Source: Zoogloea sp.
GTDB lineage: Bacteria > Pseudomonadota > Gammaproteobacteria > Burkholderiales > Rhodocyclaceae
DNA: 64,000 nt
Direction of reading: 5' to 3'
NCBI RefSeq assembly: GCF_023150065.1
Contig: NZ_JAKLLN010000016.1
Location: 1-64,000, forward strand
The notes under the pieces are model-generated. The model made no database searches, was not told where the DNA came from, and saw only the letters and a list, made by a program, of their open reading frames with translations. The position numbers and the translations under genes were made by a program. This document shows positions 42,163 to 52,304 of the stretch, piece by piece (the stretch's first letter is position 1; every line of letters starts with the position of its first letter).

Positions 42163-44250
42163 ATGCCCCACCACCAATCCGACCGCCACTTCAGCACCGA
42201 TCACTTCATCAACCGGGAGCTGTCGCTGCTTCAGTTTCAGCGCCGTGTGCTGGCCCAGGCGGCCGACACGACAGTCCCGCTGCTCGAGCGGCTCCGCTTT
42301 CTGTGCATCGTCTCGAGCAACCTCGACGAGTTTTTTGAAGTGCGCGTTGCCGGCGTCAAGGAACAGCAGCGTCTCGGCAGCCTCGCCCTGACCACCGACG
42401 GCCTCAGCCCGAAGGAGCTGCAGGCTCGGATCAGCCGCGAGGTGCATAGCCTCATCACCGACCAGTACAACCTGCTCAACAATACGATCCTGCCGGCCCT
42501 GGCCACCGAAGGCATCATCTTCCTGCGTCGTTCCGTGTGGACGGACGCCCAGCACCTGTGGGCGCGGGAGTATTTCGTCCGCGAGGTGATGCCGGTGCTC
42601 ACCCCAATCGGGCTCGACCCCGCCCACCCCTTCCCGCGGGTGCTCAACAAAAGCCTCAACTTTGCCGTCGAACTCGAGGGCCGCGACGCCTTCGGGCGCA
42701 GCTCGGGGGCCGCCATCGTCCAGGCACCCCGCGCCCTGCCCCGGGTCATCCGCCTGCCCAAGGAGCTGACCGGCGTCGATTACGGCTTCGTGTTCCTGTC
42801 GTCGCTGCTCCATGCCCACGTGGGCGAGCTATTTGAAGGCATGAACGTGCTGGGTTGCTACCAGTTCCGGGTCACCCGCAACTCCGACATGTTCGTGGAC
42901 GAGGAAGAGGTCAAGGATCTGCGCGTCACCCTCAAGGGAGAACTGCAGCAGCGCCACTACGGCGATGCGGTGCGTCTCGAGATCGCCGACAACTGCTCGG
43001 AGACCATGGCCAGCTTCCTGATGACCCAGTTCGAGCTGGGCCGGGACGACGTCTATCGAGTACCCGGCATGGTCAACCCGGTGCGCCTCAACCAGGTGCC
43101 CGACTGGGTCGAGCGCCCCGACCTCAAATATCGACCCTTCCGCCCTGCCCGGCCCCGGGGGCTCGAGAAACACGAGAACATCTTCCGCGCCATCCGCCGC
43201 CAGGACATCCTGCTGCACCACCCCTTCCAGAGCTTCGAGCCGGTGATCGAACTGCTCAAGGCCGCCGCCGACGACGCCGACGTGGTCGCCGTCAAGATGA
43301 CCGTGTACCGCACTGGCACCGACTCCGTGCTCATGGAACATCTTGTCCGCGCCGCCCAGAAAGGCAAGGAAGTCACCGTGGTGCTGGAGCTGATGGCCCG
43401 CTTCGACGAGGAAGCCAACATCAGCTGGGCCGCCCGTCTGGAAGAAGTGGGTGCCCACGTGGTGTATGGCGTGTTCGGCTACAAGACCCACGCCAAGATG
43501 CTCCTGCTGGTGCGCCGCGAGGAAGGCACCCTGCGCCGCTACGCCCACCTGGGCACCGGCAACTACCATCCGCGCACCACCCGCTTCTACACCGACTTCG
43601 GCCTGCTCACCGCCAACGAGGAGATAGGAGCCGACGTGGCCGAGGTTTTCAAGCAGCTCACGGGGCTCGGCCAGGCCGGCCGTCTGCGTCATCTGTGGCA
43701 GGCGCCCTTCACCCTGCAGCCCAACGTGGTGCAGGCCATCAAGGATGAAGCCGAGATCGCCCGGGCCGGACGCAAAGGCCGCATCATCGTCAAGGTCAAT
43801 GCCCTGCTGGAGCCGGAGACCATCGAGGCCCTCTACGAGGCCTCCCAGGCCGGCGTCGAGATCGACGTGATCGCCCGCAGCGTGTGCGCCCTCAAGCCTG
43901 GCGTGCCGGGCCTGTCCGACAACATCCGGGTGCGCTCCATCGTCGGCCGCTTCCTCGAGCACCACCGCATCTTCTACTTCGGCGCCGATGGCGCCGACAA
44001 GCTCTACCTGTCCAGCGCCGACTGGATGGAGCGCAATTTCTTCAAGCGCATCGAGGTGGCCTTCCCCATTCTCGACCCGAAAGTGAAACGGCGTGTAATG
44101 AAGGAAGGCCTGCGCCCCTACCTGGGCGACAACTGCCAGGCCTGGGAGCTGGGCAGCGACAATCAGTATCGGCGCAAGAACCCCCGCACCACGCGGCGTT
44201 CGGCCCAGGAGATACTGCTCAAGGAGTTGTGCGGGGTGGCAACGGGCTGA
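42163..44250 (+). CDS. ppk1: Polyphosphate kinase 1
   Basis: A 695-residue PPK1 that reversibly polymerises the gamma phosphate of ATP into polyphosphate, with the usual four-domain layout. The N-terminal FINRELSLLQFQRRVLAQA and NLDEFFEVRVAGVKEQQ, the ATP-contact region AVKMTVYRTGTDS and the phospho-acceptor His443 in KTHAKMLLLVRR are visible. YAHLGTGNYHPRTTRFYTD and the C-terminal YLSSADWMERNFFKRIEVA complete the signature. AGGA lies six bases before ATG 42163. It diverges from ppx, and polyphosphate storage is a common trait in this bacterial order. Confidence 0.97.
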   Translation: MPHHQSDRHFSTDHFINRELSLLQFQRRVLAQAADTTVPLLERLRFLCIVSSNLDEFFEVRVAGVKEQQRLGSLALTTDGLSPKELQARISREVHSLITDQYNLLNNTILPALATEGIIFLRRSVWTDAQHLWAREYFVREVMPVLTPIGLDPAHPFPRVLNKSLNFAVELEGRDAFGRSSGAAIVQAPRALPRVIRLPKELTGVDYGFVFLSSLLHAHVGELFEGMNVLGCYQFRVTRNSDMFVDEEEVKDLRVTLKGELQQRHYGDAVRLEIADNCSETMASFLMTQFELGRDDVYRVPGMVNPVRLNQVPDWVERPDLKYRPFRPARPRGLEKHENIFRAIRRQDILLHHPFQSFEPVIELLKAAADDADVVAVKMTVYRTGTDSVLMEHLVRAAQKGKEVTVVLELMARFDEEANISWAARLEEVGAHVVYGVFGYKTHAKMLLLVRREEGTLRRYAHLGTGNYHPRTTRFYTDFGLLTANEEIGADVAEVFKQLTGLGQAGRLRHLWQAPFTLQPNVVQAIKDEAEIARAGRKGRIIVKVNALLEPETIEALYEASQAGVEIDVIARSVCALKPGVPGLSDNIRVRSIVGRFLEHHRIFYFGADGADKLYLSSADWMERNFFKRIEVAFPILDPKVKRRVMKEGLRPYLGDNCQAWELGSDNQYRRKNPRTTRRSAQEILLKELCGVATG

Positions 44251-44359
44251 ACACCACCCGGGACCAGCCCGGCATGAGGGGCGCATGCACGGGAGCGGAA
44301 TCACGCCCCCGCCCTGTTGTAGAATCCGGGATCGCTCCATTCACTGATGGTCTTCCCCC

Positions 44360-45646
44360 ATGTTTCTGCCCCGCCGCCGACTGATTCTCGCCACCACCCT
44401 CAGCACCCTGGTCCTGGCCGCCTGCGGCGGCGGAGGCTCTTCCGCCCCCGCCCCGTCCAACGTCACGGTCGTGGGTGGTGACACCCAGGCCTTCATCAAC
44501 TGGACCGCCGAAGCCGGTGTCGAGTACTGGCTGTGGTTCAAGGCAGGCACCACCGTGTCGCCGGGCGAGAAGACCGCCAGCTACCGCCTCAAGGTTTCGC
44601 CGCCCTACGTTCTGACCGGCCTCACCAACGGCACCGAGTACGCGTTCTCCATCAACGCCCGCAAGGGTGGCGGCGAAGGTGGCCCCGGCTCCACCCCGGT
44701 CACCGCCACCGTCGGCGCCGCCGGCACCGTATGGCATGCAGGCAACGCTCTGGGCAGCGGCCTGACCCTGCGCGGCGTGGCCTACGGCCTGTCGGCCAGC
44801 GGCGCCAGTACCTACGGCTATGTGGCGGTCGGTGACGGCGGCGCCCTCTTCCGCACTCCCGACACCACCGAGGAGCGCAACTACATCTCCACCTCGCCCC
44901 TCACCTGGATCGCCCCCACCGGCACCCTGGTGAGCAGCAGCATCGACCTCAAGGGCGTGGTCTATGCCAGCAGCCTGGCCAAGTACGTGGCCGTGGGCAG
45001 CGGCGGCAATGCCGCCTACAGCTCCGACGTCAACAACTGGACCACCGTGACCAGCGCCGGCACCGGCACCACCCAGACCCTCAACGCCGTGGCCACCAAT
45101 GGCGGCACGGTGGTGGCCGTGGGTGACAACGGCGCCCTGCGCTACTCCAACGACGGCATCACCTGGAACGCCACTACCGTCACCCCGGCGGTCACCGCCA
45201 ACCTGCGTGGCGTGACCTACTCCACCAAGGGCCTGTGGGTGGCCGTGGGCAGTGGCGGCACCGTGCTCACCAGCACCGACGCGGTCAACTGGACGGCCAC
45301 CACCCAGTCCGGCGATCTCACCGCCGTGGCCACGGTGGCCACCACCGCCAACAGCGTCACCACCTACACCTTCGTCGCCGTGGGCGCCGATGGCACCGTG
45401 CTCACCAGCACCGACGGCAGCACCTGGAGCAGCACCGTGCTGAGCGGCGCCCTGTACGCCGTTTCCGCTGCCACCCGCCTGGTCGCCCTGGGCAGCAACG
45501 GCAACATCTTCACCCGCGAGCTCACCGGCAGCACCTGGACCGCCCAGACCTCGCCCATCGCCGGCAGTACCATGTACGGCCTGATCAACGCGCAGAACAT
45601 CATCACCGCCGTGGGTGGCAGCAGCGCCAGCATCTACGCCTACTGA
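44360..45646 (+). CDS. Lipoprotein with Fn3-like domain and six propeller-type repeats
   Basis: A 428-residue lipoprotein of unknown function. The signal peptide ends in the lipobox LAAC (Cys22), followed by a Gly/Ser-rich spacer. A fibronectin type III-like domain spans about 33-117 (TAEAGVEYWLWFKAGT, LTGLTNGTEYAFSINARKGG). From about 125 onward come six repeats of about 45 residues built on AVGSGG-x-SSDG-x-W (for example VAVGDNGALRYSNDGITWN), a BNR/beta-propeller pattern. Two 25-base DNA segments inside it are identical. A -10-like TAGAAT lies at 44320-44325. No enzyme residues are apparent; binding or surface recognition is possible. Confidence 0.82.
   Translation: MFLPRRRLILATTLSTLVLAACGGGGSSAPAPSNVTVVGGDTQAFINWTAEAGVEYWLWFKAGTTVSPGEKTASYRLKVSPPYVLTGLTNGTEYAFSINARKGGGEGGPGSTPVTATVGAAGTVWHAGNALGSGLTLRGVAYGLSASGASTYGYVAVGDGGALFRTPDTTEERNYISTSPLTWIAPTGTLVSSSIDLKGVVYASSLAKYVAVGSGGNAAYSSDVNNWTTVTSAGTGTTQTLNAVATNGGTVVAVGDNGALRYSNDGITWNATTVTPAVTANLRGVTYSTKGLWVAVGSGGTVLTSTDAVNWTATTQSGDLTAVATVATTANSVTTYTFVAVGADGTVLTSTDGSTWSSTVLSGALYAVSAATRLVALGSNGNIFTRELTGSTWTAQTSPIAGSTMYGLINAQNIITAVGGSSASIYAY
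45257..45416 (+). repeat. Intragenic direct repeat in the lipoprotein gene
   Basis: The 25-base segments at 45257-45281 and 45392-45416 are identical (each begins GGCACCGTGCTCACC) and encode GTVLTSTD in both cases. They are 135 bases apart, which equals 45 codons and one protein repeat unit. This suggests recent duplication or gene conversion between propeller blades. Confidence 0.8.
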
Positions 45647-45739
45647 CCCCAAGGCCAGGCTGCCCGCAGCCGGCCCCCGAGTGGAGCCGCCATGACCTGG
45701 CCGCTCCACTTTTCACTTCCGAGCACCTCCGATCACGCC

Positions 45740-47071
45740 ATGTCGTCCCGCCCGCACAACGCCCGCTTCCTCGACCGCTCCCTCGCCGCGGTGTGGCACC
45801 CCTGCACCCAGATGAAGCACCACGAGCAACTGCCCCTCATCCCCATCTCCCGGGGTCAAGGCGCCTGGCTGTTCGACATGGACGGGCGGCGCTACCTGGA
45901 CGGCATCAGTTCCTGGTGGGTCAATCTCTTCGGCCACGCCAACCCGCGCATCGGCGGCGCCCTCAAGGCCCAGCTCGACACCCTGGAGCATGTGATGCTC
46001 GCCGGCTTCACCCATGAACCGGTGGTCGAACTCTCCGAGCGCCTCGCCGCCCTCACCGGTCACCAGCTTGGCCACGCCTTCTATGCCTCCGACGGCGCCT
46101 CGGCCACCGAGATCGCCCTCAAGATGAGCGTCCATTACTGGCGCAACCTGGGCCGGCCCGGCAAGAACCGCTTCCTCAGTCTGGCCGGCAGCTACCATGG
46201 CGAGACCGTCGGCGCCCTGGCTGTCACCGACGTGGCCATTTTCCGCGACGCCTACGCCGACCTGGTGCGGGGCGGCAGCTGCATCCCCAGCCCGGACGCC
46301 CGCCAGGCCGAGGCCGGCGAGACCGCCGCCGACGTGGCCCGGCGCGCCGCCGCCGCCCTCGAAGCCCACCTCGAGGCCCACGCCGACGAGACCGCGGCCC
46401 TCATCGTCGAGCCGCTGGTGCAGGGCGCCTCCGGCATGGTCATGTACGACCCGGAATACCTGCGCCTCGCCCGCCAGCTGTGCGACCGCTACCAGGTGCA
46501 CCTCATCGCCGACGAGATCGCCGTGGGCTGCGGCCGCACCGGCAGCTTCTTCGCCTGCGAGCAGGCCGGCATCTGGCCCGATTTCCTGCTGCTCTCCAAG
46601 GGCATCTCCGGCGGCTATCTGCCCCTGTCCATCGTCCTCACCACCGACCGTGTCTTCGAGGCCTTCTACGACGACGACACCGCCCGGGGCTTCCTGCACT
46701 CCCACTCCTACACCGGCAACCCTTTGGCTTGCCGGGCGGCCCTGGCCACCCTCGACATCTTTGCCCAGGACGACGTGATCACCGCCAACCGCCCCAGGGC
46801 AACGCGCCTCGGAGAGGCCTTCCATGGCGCGGTGGGCGCACACCCCCGGGTCCGCCACCTGCGCCAGCAGGGCATGATCCTGGCCTTCGACGTGGCCGAC
46901 GCCCCCGCCGGCTTCTCACGGCGCTTCTTTACCGAGGCCCTCGACCGCGAACTGCTGCTGCGCCCCATCGGCAACACGGTCTACACCATGCCGCCCTACA
47001 TCCTGACCGACGACGAGATCGACCTCCTCGCCAGCCGCTGCGCCGCCGCCCTGGAGGCCAGCCTTGGCTGA
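45740..47071 (+). CDS. bioA: Adenosylmethionine-8-amino-7-oxononanoate aminotransferase
   Basis: A 443-residue class III aminotransferase that makes 7,8-diaminopelargonate (DAPA) from KAPA using SAM as amino donor. Typical BioA elements are [43 protein letters not shown], the [20 protein letters not shown] segment and the PLP lysine in [13 protein letters not shown] (Lys287). An in-frame ATG at 45692 with GGAG five bases upstream would add 16 residues; the family alignment favours 45740. It heads the operon bioA-F-H-C-D. Confidence 0.95.
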   Translation: MSSRPHNARFLDRSLAAVWHPCTQMKHHEQLPLIPISRGQGAWLFDMDGRRYLDGISSWWVNLFGHANPRIGGALKAQLDTLEHVMLAGFTHEPVVELSERLAALTGHQLGHAFYASDGASATEIALKMSVHYWRNLGRPGKNRFLSLAGSYHGETVGALAVTDVAIFRDAYADLVRGGSCIPSPDARQAEAGETAADVARRAAAALEAHLEAHADETAALIVEPLVQGASGMVMYDPEYLRLARQLCDRYQVHLIADEIAVGCGRTGSFFACEQAGIWPDFLLLSKGISGGYLPLSIVLTTDRVFEAFYDDDTARGFLHSHSYTGNPLACRAALATLDIFAQDDVITANRPRATRLGEAFHGAVGAHPRVRHLRQQGMILAFDVADAPAGFSRRFFTEALDRELLLRPIGNTVYTMPPYILTDDEIDLLASRCAAALEASLG

Positions 47072-48248
47072 GCCCATCGACCCGCTGGACGAACTCCGCG
47101 CCGGCCTCGACGCGCTCGACACGGCCGGCCTGCGCCGACGCCGGCGCATCGTCACCACCCCCTGCCGGCCCGACACACGCCTGGCCGACCGGGACGGCGC
47201 CGTGCTCGCCTTCTGCTCCAACGATTACCTGGGCCTGGCCGCCGAGCCCGCCATCGCCGCGGCCCTGCGCCAAGGCAGCGAGCGCTGGGGCAGCGGCTCC
47301 GGCGCCTCGCACCTGGTCAGCGGCCACTACGCCGCCCACGAAGCCCTCGAGCAGCGCCTCGCCGCCTTCACCGGCATGGACGACGCGCTCTACTTCTCCA
47401 CCGGCTACATGGCCAACATCGGCGTCATGCCGGCCCTGGTCGGGCGCGGCGACGCCATCTTCGCCGACAAGCTCAACCACGCGTCCCTGGTGGATGGCGC
47501 CCTGCTCTCCCGGGCCGAGCTGATCCGCTACCCCCACTGCGACCTGGGCGCCCTGTCGGCCCGGCTGGCCGCCTCCAGTGCCCCGCGCAAGCTCATCGTC
47601 ACCGACGGCGTGTTCAGCATGGACGGCGACATCGCCCCCCTGCCCGAACTCCTCGCCCTGGCCGAAGCCCACCAGGCCTGGCTGCTGGTGGATGACGCCC
47701 ACGGCTTTGGCGTGCTCGGCCCGCAAGGGCGCGGCTGCCTGGCCCACTTCGGCCTCGCCTCGCCGCGCCTCATCTACATGGGCACCCTGGGCAAGGCCGC
47801 CGGCGTGTCCGGCGCCTTCGTGGCCGGCCAGCGGGACGTGATCGACTGGCTGCTCAACAAGGCCCGCAGCTACATCTTCACCACCGGCGCCCCTCCCATG
47901 CTGGCCGAGGGCCTGCTCACCGCCCTCGATCTGATCGAGCAGGGCGATGCGCGCCGCGCGCATCTGAATGCACTGATCGCCCGCTTCAAGGCGGGTCTGA
48001 GCCTGCAGCGCTGGCAGCTGCTGCCCTCCGACACGCCCATCCAGCCCCTGGTGATCGGCGACAACCACGAAACCCTGGCCGTGTCCCGCGCCCTCGACGC
48101 CGAAGGCCTGTGGGTACCGGCAATCCGCCCACCCACCGTACCCAAAGGTGAGGCGCGCCTGCGCATCGTGCTGTCGGCCGCCCACAGCGCGGAGCAGGTG
48201 GATCGGCTCGTGGATACCCTCAAGCGCCTGGAAGCCACACAAGCATGA
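47064..48248 (+). CDS. bioF: 8-Amino-7-oxononanoate synthase (TTG start)
   Basis: A 394-residue PLP-dependent enzyme condensing pimeloyl-ACP with alanine to give KAPA. The signature [60 protein letters not shown] and the PLP lysine in [13 protein letters not shown] (Lys244) are present. The start is TTG at 47064, six bases after GGAGG, overlapping the last eight bases of bioA; no ATG fits. The C-terminus overlaps bioH by four bases. Confidence 0.96.
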   Translation: MAEPIDPLDELRAGLDALDTAGLRRRRRIVTTPCRPDTRLADRDGAVLAFCSNDYLGLAAEPAIAAALRQGSERWGSGSGASHLVSGHYAAHEALEQRLAAFTGMDDALYFSTGYMANIGVMPALVGRGDAIFADKLNHASLVDGALLSRAELIRYPHCDLGALSARLAASSAPRKLIVTDGVFSMDGDIAPLPELLALAEAHQAWLLVDDAHGFGVLGPQGRGCLAHFGLASPRLIYMGTLGKAAGVSGAFVAGQRDVIDWLLNKARSYIFTTGAPPMLAEGLLTALDLIEQGDARRAHLNALIARFKAGLSLQRWQLLPSDTPIQPLVIGDNHETLAVSRALDAEGLWVPAIRPPTVPKGEARLRIVLSAAHSAEQVDRLVDTLKRLEATQA

Positions 48249-48979
48249 CGCGCCCGATCGTTCTTCTGCATGGCTGGGGGCTGTCATCGGCAGTCTGGGC
48301 GCCGCTGCAGCACGCCCTCGACCCGGCCCTGAGCGTAGGCGCCATCGACCTCCCCGGCCATGGCAGCGCCACGCCCGTTGGTCCGCGGCTCGAAGACTGG
48401 GCCGACGCCGTGCTGGGGCAACTGCCCGAGAACTGCCTCGTCGTCGGCTGGTCCCTTGGTGCCCAGCTGGCCCTGCACCTGGCCCACCACCACCCGGCCC
48501 GCATCGACCGGCTCGTCCTCATCAGCGCCACGCCGCGCTTCGTGCAGGCCGACGACTGGCCGGCCGCCATGCCCGCCGCCACGCTGGCCGAATTCCGGCA
48601 CAGCTTCAATGCCGACCCGGCAGGCACCCAGCGCCGCTTCATCGCCCTGCAGGGGCTCGGCGACGGGCGCCGGCGCTCCGTGCTCAATGCCCTCGGCAGC
48701 GCCGTCACGCCGGCGGATGACGCCCACCGGGCAGCCCTGGCCGACGGCCTGGGGCTGCTCGAAAGCACCGACCTGCGCAACCTCGTGCCGGAGATCCGCC
48801 AGCCTGTCCGCCTGCTCCATGGCGCCGTTGACACCCTGATGCCCGCCGCCGCCGCCGAATGGCTGGCCGACACCCTGCCCGATGGGCGCCTGAGCGTCTT
48901 TTCCGATACCGGCCACGCCCCCTTCCTGTCCCGCCCCCTGGACTGTGCCAGCCTGATCGAGGGGTTCGCCCGTGACTGA
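48245..48979 (+). CDS. bioH: Pimeloyl-[ACP] methyl ester esterase
   Basis: A 244-residue alpha/beta hydrolase that removes the methyl group from pimeloyl-ACP methyl ester and ends the BioC-dependent synthesis. The nucleophile is Ser70 in [12 protein letters not shown]; Asp is in [10 protein letters not shown] and His in [11 protein letters not shown]. The start [17 protein letters not shown] is typical of BioH. It overlaps bioF by four bases and bioC by eight, within one translation-coupled operon. The pairing with bioC supports the assignment over a generic esterase. Confidence 0.95.
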   Translation: MTRPIVLLHGWGLSSAVWAPLQHALDPALSVGAIDLPGHGSATPVGPRLEDWADAVLGQLPENCLVVGWSLGAQLALHLAHHHPARIDRLVLISATPRFVQADDWPAAMPAATLAEFRHSFNADPAGTQRRFIALQGLGDGRRRSVLNALGSAVTPADDAHRAALADGLGLLESTDLRNLVPEIRQPVRLLHGAVDTLMPAAAAEWLADTLPDGRLSVFSDTGHAPFLSRPLDCASLIEGFARD

Positions 48980-49748
48980 CGCACCGGCCCCCAAGCGCGC
49001 CGTCCGTGCTGCCTTCGACAAGGCAGCCGACGCCTACGACGCTGTCGCGGCCGTTCAACGCAGCGCCTGCGACCGCCTGCTTGACATGGTCTCGGCACAA
49101 ACATTCGAGCCCCGGCGCATCGTCGACGCCGGCAGTGGCACCGGCTACGCCCTCGCCGGCCTGCACCGGCGCTTTCCCGCGGCCGAGCTGATCGCCCTCG
49201 ACTTTGCCCCGGCCATGCTGCGCCGCCAGCCCCCCGGTTTGGCCCTGCCCCTGTGCGCCGATCTCGAGCGGCTGCCCCTGGCCGACGCCAGCGTCGACGC
49301 CCTGTGGTCCAGCTATGCCCTGCAGTGGTGTCACCCGCGCCGCGCCCTGCCCGAGCTGGCACGCAGCCTGCGCCCCGGCGGCCAGCTGTGGGTCGCCACC
49401 CTCGGCCCGGGTACCCTGCATGAACTGCGCGACGCCTTCCGGCTGGTGGATCAGCATGAGCACGTGCTGCCCTTCCAGGCCCCGGAAGTGCTGGAAGACG
49501 CCGCCGAAGACGCCGGGCTGCGCATCCTGGCCAGCGAACGGGACACCCTCCAGGCCTGGGCTCCCGATCTCCGCGGCCTGCTCGCCGACATCAAGACCCT
49601 CGGTGCCCACCAGACCGGCGCGCCGCGCCGCCCTCCCCTGGGCAAGACGGCCTGGAACAAGCTGGTCAAGGCCTACGAGATGCACCGCACACCGGCGGGT
49701 CTGCCCGCCTCCTACGACACCCTCTGGCTCCTCGCGGAAAAGACATGA
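48972..49748 (+). CDS. bioC: Malonyl-ACP O-methyltransferase (GTG start)
   Basis: A 258-residue SAM-dependent methyltransferase that methylates malonyl-ACP so that it can enter fatty-acid elongation as a pimelate primer. The SAM motif is [15 protein letters not shown] (about 47-61), followed by [12 protein letters not shown] and the conserved [19 protein letters not shown]. The start is GTG at 48972 inside the last codons of bioH (eight-base overlap); there is no better ATG. It overlaps bioD by four bases. Confidence 0.94.
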   Translation: MTDAPAPKRAVRAAFDKAADAYDAVAAVQRSACDRLLDMVSAQTFEPRRIVDAGSGTGYALAGLHRRFPAAELIALDFAPAMLRRQPPGLALPLCADLERLPLADASVDALWSSYALQWCHPRRALPELARSLRPGGQLWVATLGPGTLHELRDAFRLVDQHEHVLPFQAPEVLEDAAEDAGLRILASERDTLQAWAPDLRGLLADIKTLGAHQTGAPRRPPLGKTAWNKLVKAYEMHRTPAGLPASYDTLWLLAEKT

Positions 49749-50413
49749 GCGCCTACTTCATCACCGGCACCGATACCGAGATCGGGAAGACCTTCGTTAC
49801 CTGCACCCTCCTCCACGCTGCCCGAGCCCGCGGCCTGAAAGCCGTAGGCATGAAGCCCGTGGCGGCAGGTGCCGAAATGATCGGAGGCGAGCTTATCAAC
49901 GAAGACGCGGCCCGCCTGCGGGCGGCCGGCAGCTTCGATCCCGGCCTGGCCCTGCTCAACCCCTACTGCCTGAGCAGCCCGATCGCCCCGCACATTGCGG
50001 CGGCCGAAGAAGGCGTGCTCATTGAGCCGCAACGCATCCTGGAGGCCTTTGATGCACTCACCCGTCAGGCCGACGTGGTGCTGGTGGAAGGTGTGGGTGG
50101 CTTTCGCGTACCGCTGGCTGCCGGCTACGATACCGCCGATCTGGCCTGTGACCTGGCCCTGCCGGTGATCCTGGTAGTGGGCATGCGCCTGGGCTGCATC
50201 AACCATGCCCTGCTCACCGCCGAGGCCATCCAGGGCCGCGGCCTGCGGCTGGCGGGCTGGATCGCCAACCAGGTGGACCCCGCCATGCTGCGCTTCCAGG
50301 AGAACCTGGACGCCCTGCGCTTGCGCATGGAAGCGCCCCTGCTCGGCGTGGTTCCCTTTCAGGCCGACGGCGAAGCCGCGCGGGCCGCAGCCAGCGTCAG
50401 CCTACCGGCCTGA
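49745..50413 (+). CDS. bioD: Dethiobiotin synthetase
   Basis: A 222-residue ATP-dependent ligase that closes the ureido ring of dethiobiotin from DAPA and CO2. The P-loop is [15 protein letters not shown] (residues 6-20); the substrate Lys in [31 protein letters not shown] and [15 protein letters not shown] follow the family. It is the last gene of the bio operon; bioB is not in this window. Its 3' end overlaps the convergent methyltransferase gene by 12 bases. Confidence 0.96.
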   Translation: MSAYFITGTDTEIGKTFVTCTLLHAARARGLKAVGMKPVAAGAEMIGGELINEDAARLRAAGSFDPGLALLNPYCLSSPIAPHIAAAEEGVLIEPQRILEAFDALTRQADVVLVEGVGGFRVPLAAGYDTADLACDLALPVILVVGMRLGCINHALLTAEAIQGRGLRLAGWIANQVDPAMLRFQENLDALRLRMEAPLLGVVPFQADGEAARAAASVSLPA

Positions 50414-51187
50414 ACGCCGCTGGCGCAGCTGCTCGAACAGGCACACCCCGGCAGCCACGCCCACATTCAGGGACTCCATGCCCCCCGGCATCGGGATCCG
50501 CACCCGCCGGGTTGCCAGGGCCGCCACGGCGCCGGACAGGCCCTGCCCTTCCGAACCGAACAGCCAGGCCACCGGCGCCCGCAGGTCCAAGTCGTAAAGC
50601 TCGACCGCGTCGCGCAGATCGGCAGCCAGGATCGCCCCCGGGAAGCCAGCCAGTGCCGCGGCGACATCACAGCCCTCCCAGAGACGCAGCCCGAAGTGGG
50701 CTCCCATCGCAGCCCGCAACACCCGCGGCGACCAGGCCTGGGCACACCCCGGTGTGAGCAACACATCCCCCACCCCGACCGCAGCGGCCGTACGCAGGAT
50801 GGTGCCGAGGTTGCCCGGGTCCTGCACCCCGTCGAGGACCACGCAGGTGTCCACCGGGAGCGGCCCCTCCGGCATGGCCGGCACGGCGATCCGGGCCAGC
50901 ACGCCACTGGGTGAATCCACGGGGCTGATATGGGCGAAGACCCGCTCGGGGACTTCAATGAGGGCATCCGGGGCACAGCGCTGCAGCAGGGACGCGATTT
51001 CCGGCTGGGCCTTGCCACTGTCACTCACCACCACCTGCAGTGGGGCGAAACCCCGTGCCAGCGCCACCTCCAGGAGATGGGCGCCATCGAGCAGCGCCTC
51101 CCCGGCCCTGCGCCGGTCCCGAGCCGAGGTGGCCAGGGCATGCAGGTGCTTGATCGCCGGATTGTCGCGGGAGGTGATCAGCTTCAC
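50402..51187 (-). CDS. TrmH/SpoU family RNA methyltransferase
   Basis: A 261-residue SPOUT methyltransferase probably acting on rRNA 2'-O-ribose. The N-terminal substrate-binding domain has [17 protein letters not shown] and [17 protein letters not shown]. The knotted catalytic domain shows [48 protein letters not shown] and [19 protein letters not shown] chose GTG at 51187, two bases after the preceding gene's stop codon; the frame is open upstream to 51400 in antisense sequence. Which nucleotide is modified cannot be told. Confidence 0.93.
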   Translation of the reverse strand: MKLITSRDNPAIKHLHALATSARDRRRAGEALLDGAHLLEVALARGFAPLQVVVSDSGKAQPEIASLLQRCAPDALIEVPERVFAHISPVDSPSGVLARIAVPAMPEGPLPVDTCVVLDGVQDPGNLGTILRTAAAVGVGDVLLTPGCAQAWSPRVLRAAMGAHFGLRLWEGCDVAAALAGFPGAILAADLRDAVELYDLDLRAPVAWLFGSEGQGLSGAVAALATRRVRIPMPGGMESLNVGVAAGVCLFEQLRQRRSGR

Positions 51188-51189
51188 GA

Positions 51190-51645
51190 TCAATAGGCCA
51201 GGCCGAGGGTGGCCAGGGCCACGGTGAATGCCCCCAGGGCCAGGTTCAGCGTGACCCGCTGGCGGATCAGATTGAGCGCCTGCGCCCCCTGGGCCCAGCT
51301 TTCGGCGGCGACCGCCTGCTGCAGGGCCCGCCAAGGGCCGAACCAGATGCTGGCGAAGATACCCGCCATCAGCAGGCCGATGGCCGCCATGACGTGCCAT
51401 GCACGGGGCGCCTGGGCAAACCCCACCTCAAGCAGCATCGCAAAGCCCGACACCACGATCGCCGCAATGCTCACCCACACCACGGGGAAGAAACGCCCCA
51501 GCACCGCGCGCCACAAGCCAAGCCTCTGGGCAGGTGGCAAGGCGAGGGCTGCAGGACGCAGGCAGAAGTGAGCGAAGGCCATTCCGCCAACCCAGGTCAC
51601 GACGCCGGCCAGATGGACGAACAGCAGAAAATGATGGAGCTTCAC
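51190..51645 (-). CDS. CopD-like membrane protein
   Basis: A 151-residue inner-membrane protein with four hydrophobic segments, resembling the CopD/DUF4149-like family. It opens [20 protein letters not shown], containing two His residues placed for metal or haem contact, and has [18 protein letters not shown] and [18 protein letters not shown]. Its function is unknown. The start is GTG at 51645, seven bases after GAGG, overlapping the rnhB stop codon by four bases (GTGA), so it is translationally coupled to rnhB. Confidence 0.8.
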   Translation of the reverse strand: MKLHHFLLFVHLAGVVTWVGGMAFAHFCLRPAALALPPAQRLGLWRAVLGRFFPVVWVSIAAIVVSGFAMLLEVGFAQAPRAWHVMAAIGLLMAGIFASIWFGPWRALQQAVAAESWAQGAQALNLIRQRVTLNLALGAFTVALATLGLAY

Positions 51646-52250
51646 AGACAGTCCTCGTCAGTCCATAGGGGAGGATTGGCCACGATGGCATGCACGGGCG
51701 CAAAGCTGCGCCGGTAGATTTCGCACACGCCATGGGCCTTCAGCGCGGCAAGGTGGGCCGGGGTCGGGTAGCCCTTGTGGCCCGCCAGCCCATACTGGGG
51801 ATACTGCTTGTCCAAGGCCACCAGCAGGGCATCCCGCGCGGTCTTGGCCAGGATGGATGCGGCCGAGATCTCGGGCACCAGCGCATCCCCCTTGACGATG
51901 GCCTCGCAGGGCATCGGCAGCTGGGGGCAACGGTTACCGTCCACCGCCACCCGGTCCGGCACCTGCGGCAGCCCGGCCACCGCCCGCTGCATGGCGAGCA
52001 TGGAGGCGTGCAGGATGTTGAGGCGGTCGATCTCCTCGACGCTGGCCTCGGCAATGCACCAGGCCAGGGCCTTCTCGCGGATCTCCAGGGCCAGCGCTTC
52101 CCGGCGCTTTTCGGAGAGCTTCTTGGAGTCGGCCAGCCCGGCGATCGGCTTCGCCGGATCAAGGATGACCGCCGCAGCGACAACCGGCCCGCACAGGGGG
52201 CCGCGCCCGGCTTCATCGACGCCGCACAGAAGGCCTGAAGAACTACCCAC
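51642..52250 (-). CDS. rnhB: Ribonuclease HII
   Basis: A 202-residue RNase HII that cuts RNA at RNA-DNA junctions and removes misincorporated ribonucleotides. Acidic catalytic residues are in [20 protein letters not shown] (Asp11, Glu12), VDGNRCPQ and [31 protein letters not shown] and YRRSFAPV close the family pattern. The start is GTG at 52250 with GGAG six bases upstream. It lies 54 bases behind lpxB, the usual arrangement. Confidence 0.95.
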   Translation of the reverse strand: MGSSSGLLCGVDEAGRGPLCGPVVAAAVILDPAKPIAGLADSKKLSEKRREALALEIREKALAWCIAEASVEEIDRLNILHASMLAMQRAVAGLPQVPDRVAVDGNRCPQLPMPCEAIVKGDALVPEISAASILAKTARDALLVALDKQYPQYGLAGHKGYPTPAHLAALKAHGVCEIYRRSFAPVHAIVANPPLWTDEDCL

Positions 52251-52304
52251 CGGACGCTCCGCAACATCCTCGGAGGAAAAACACCGCCCCTTCGGGCTGC
52301 GTCT

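Noticed and set aside
45257-45416. Possible CRISPR or mobile repeat in the lipoprotein gene
   Set aside because: Only two copies of 25 bases, in frame and matching the protein repeat period, so they belong to the coding repeat.
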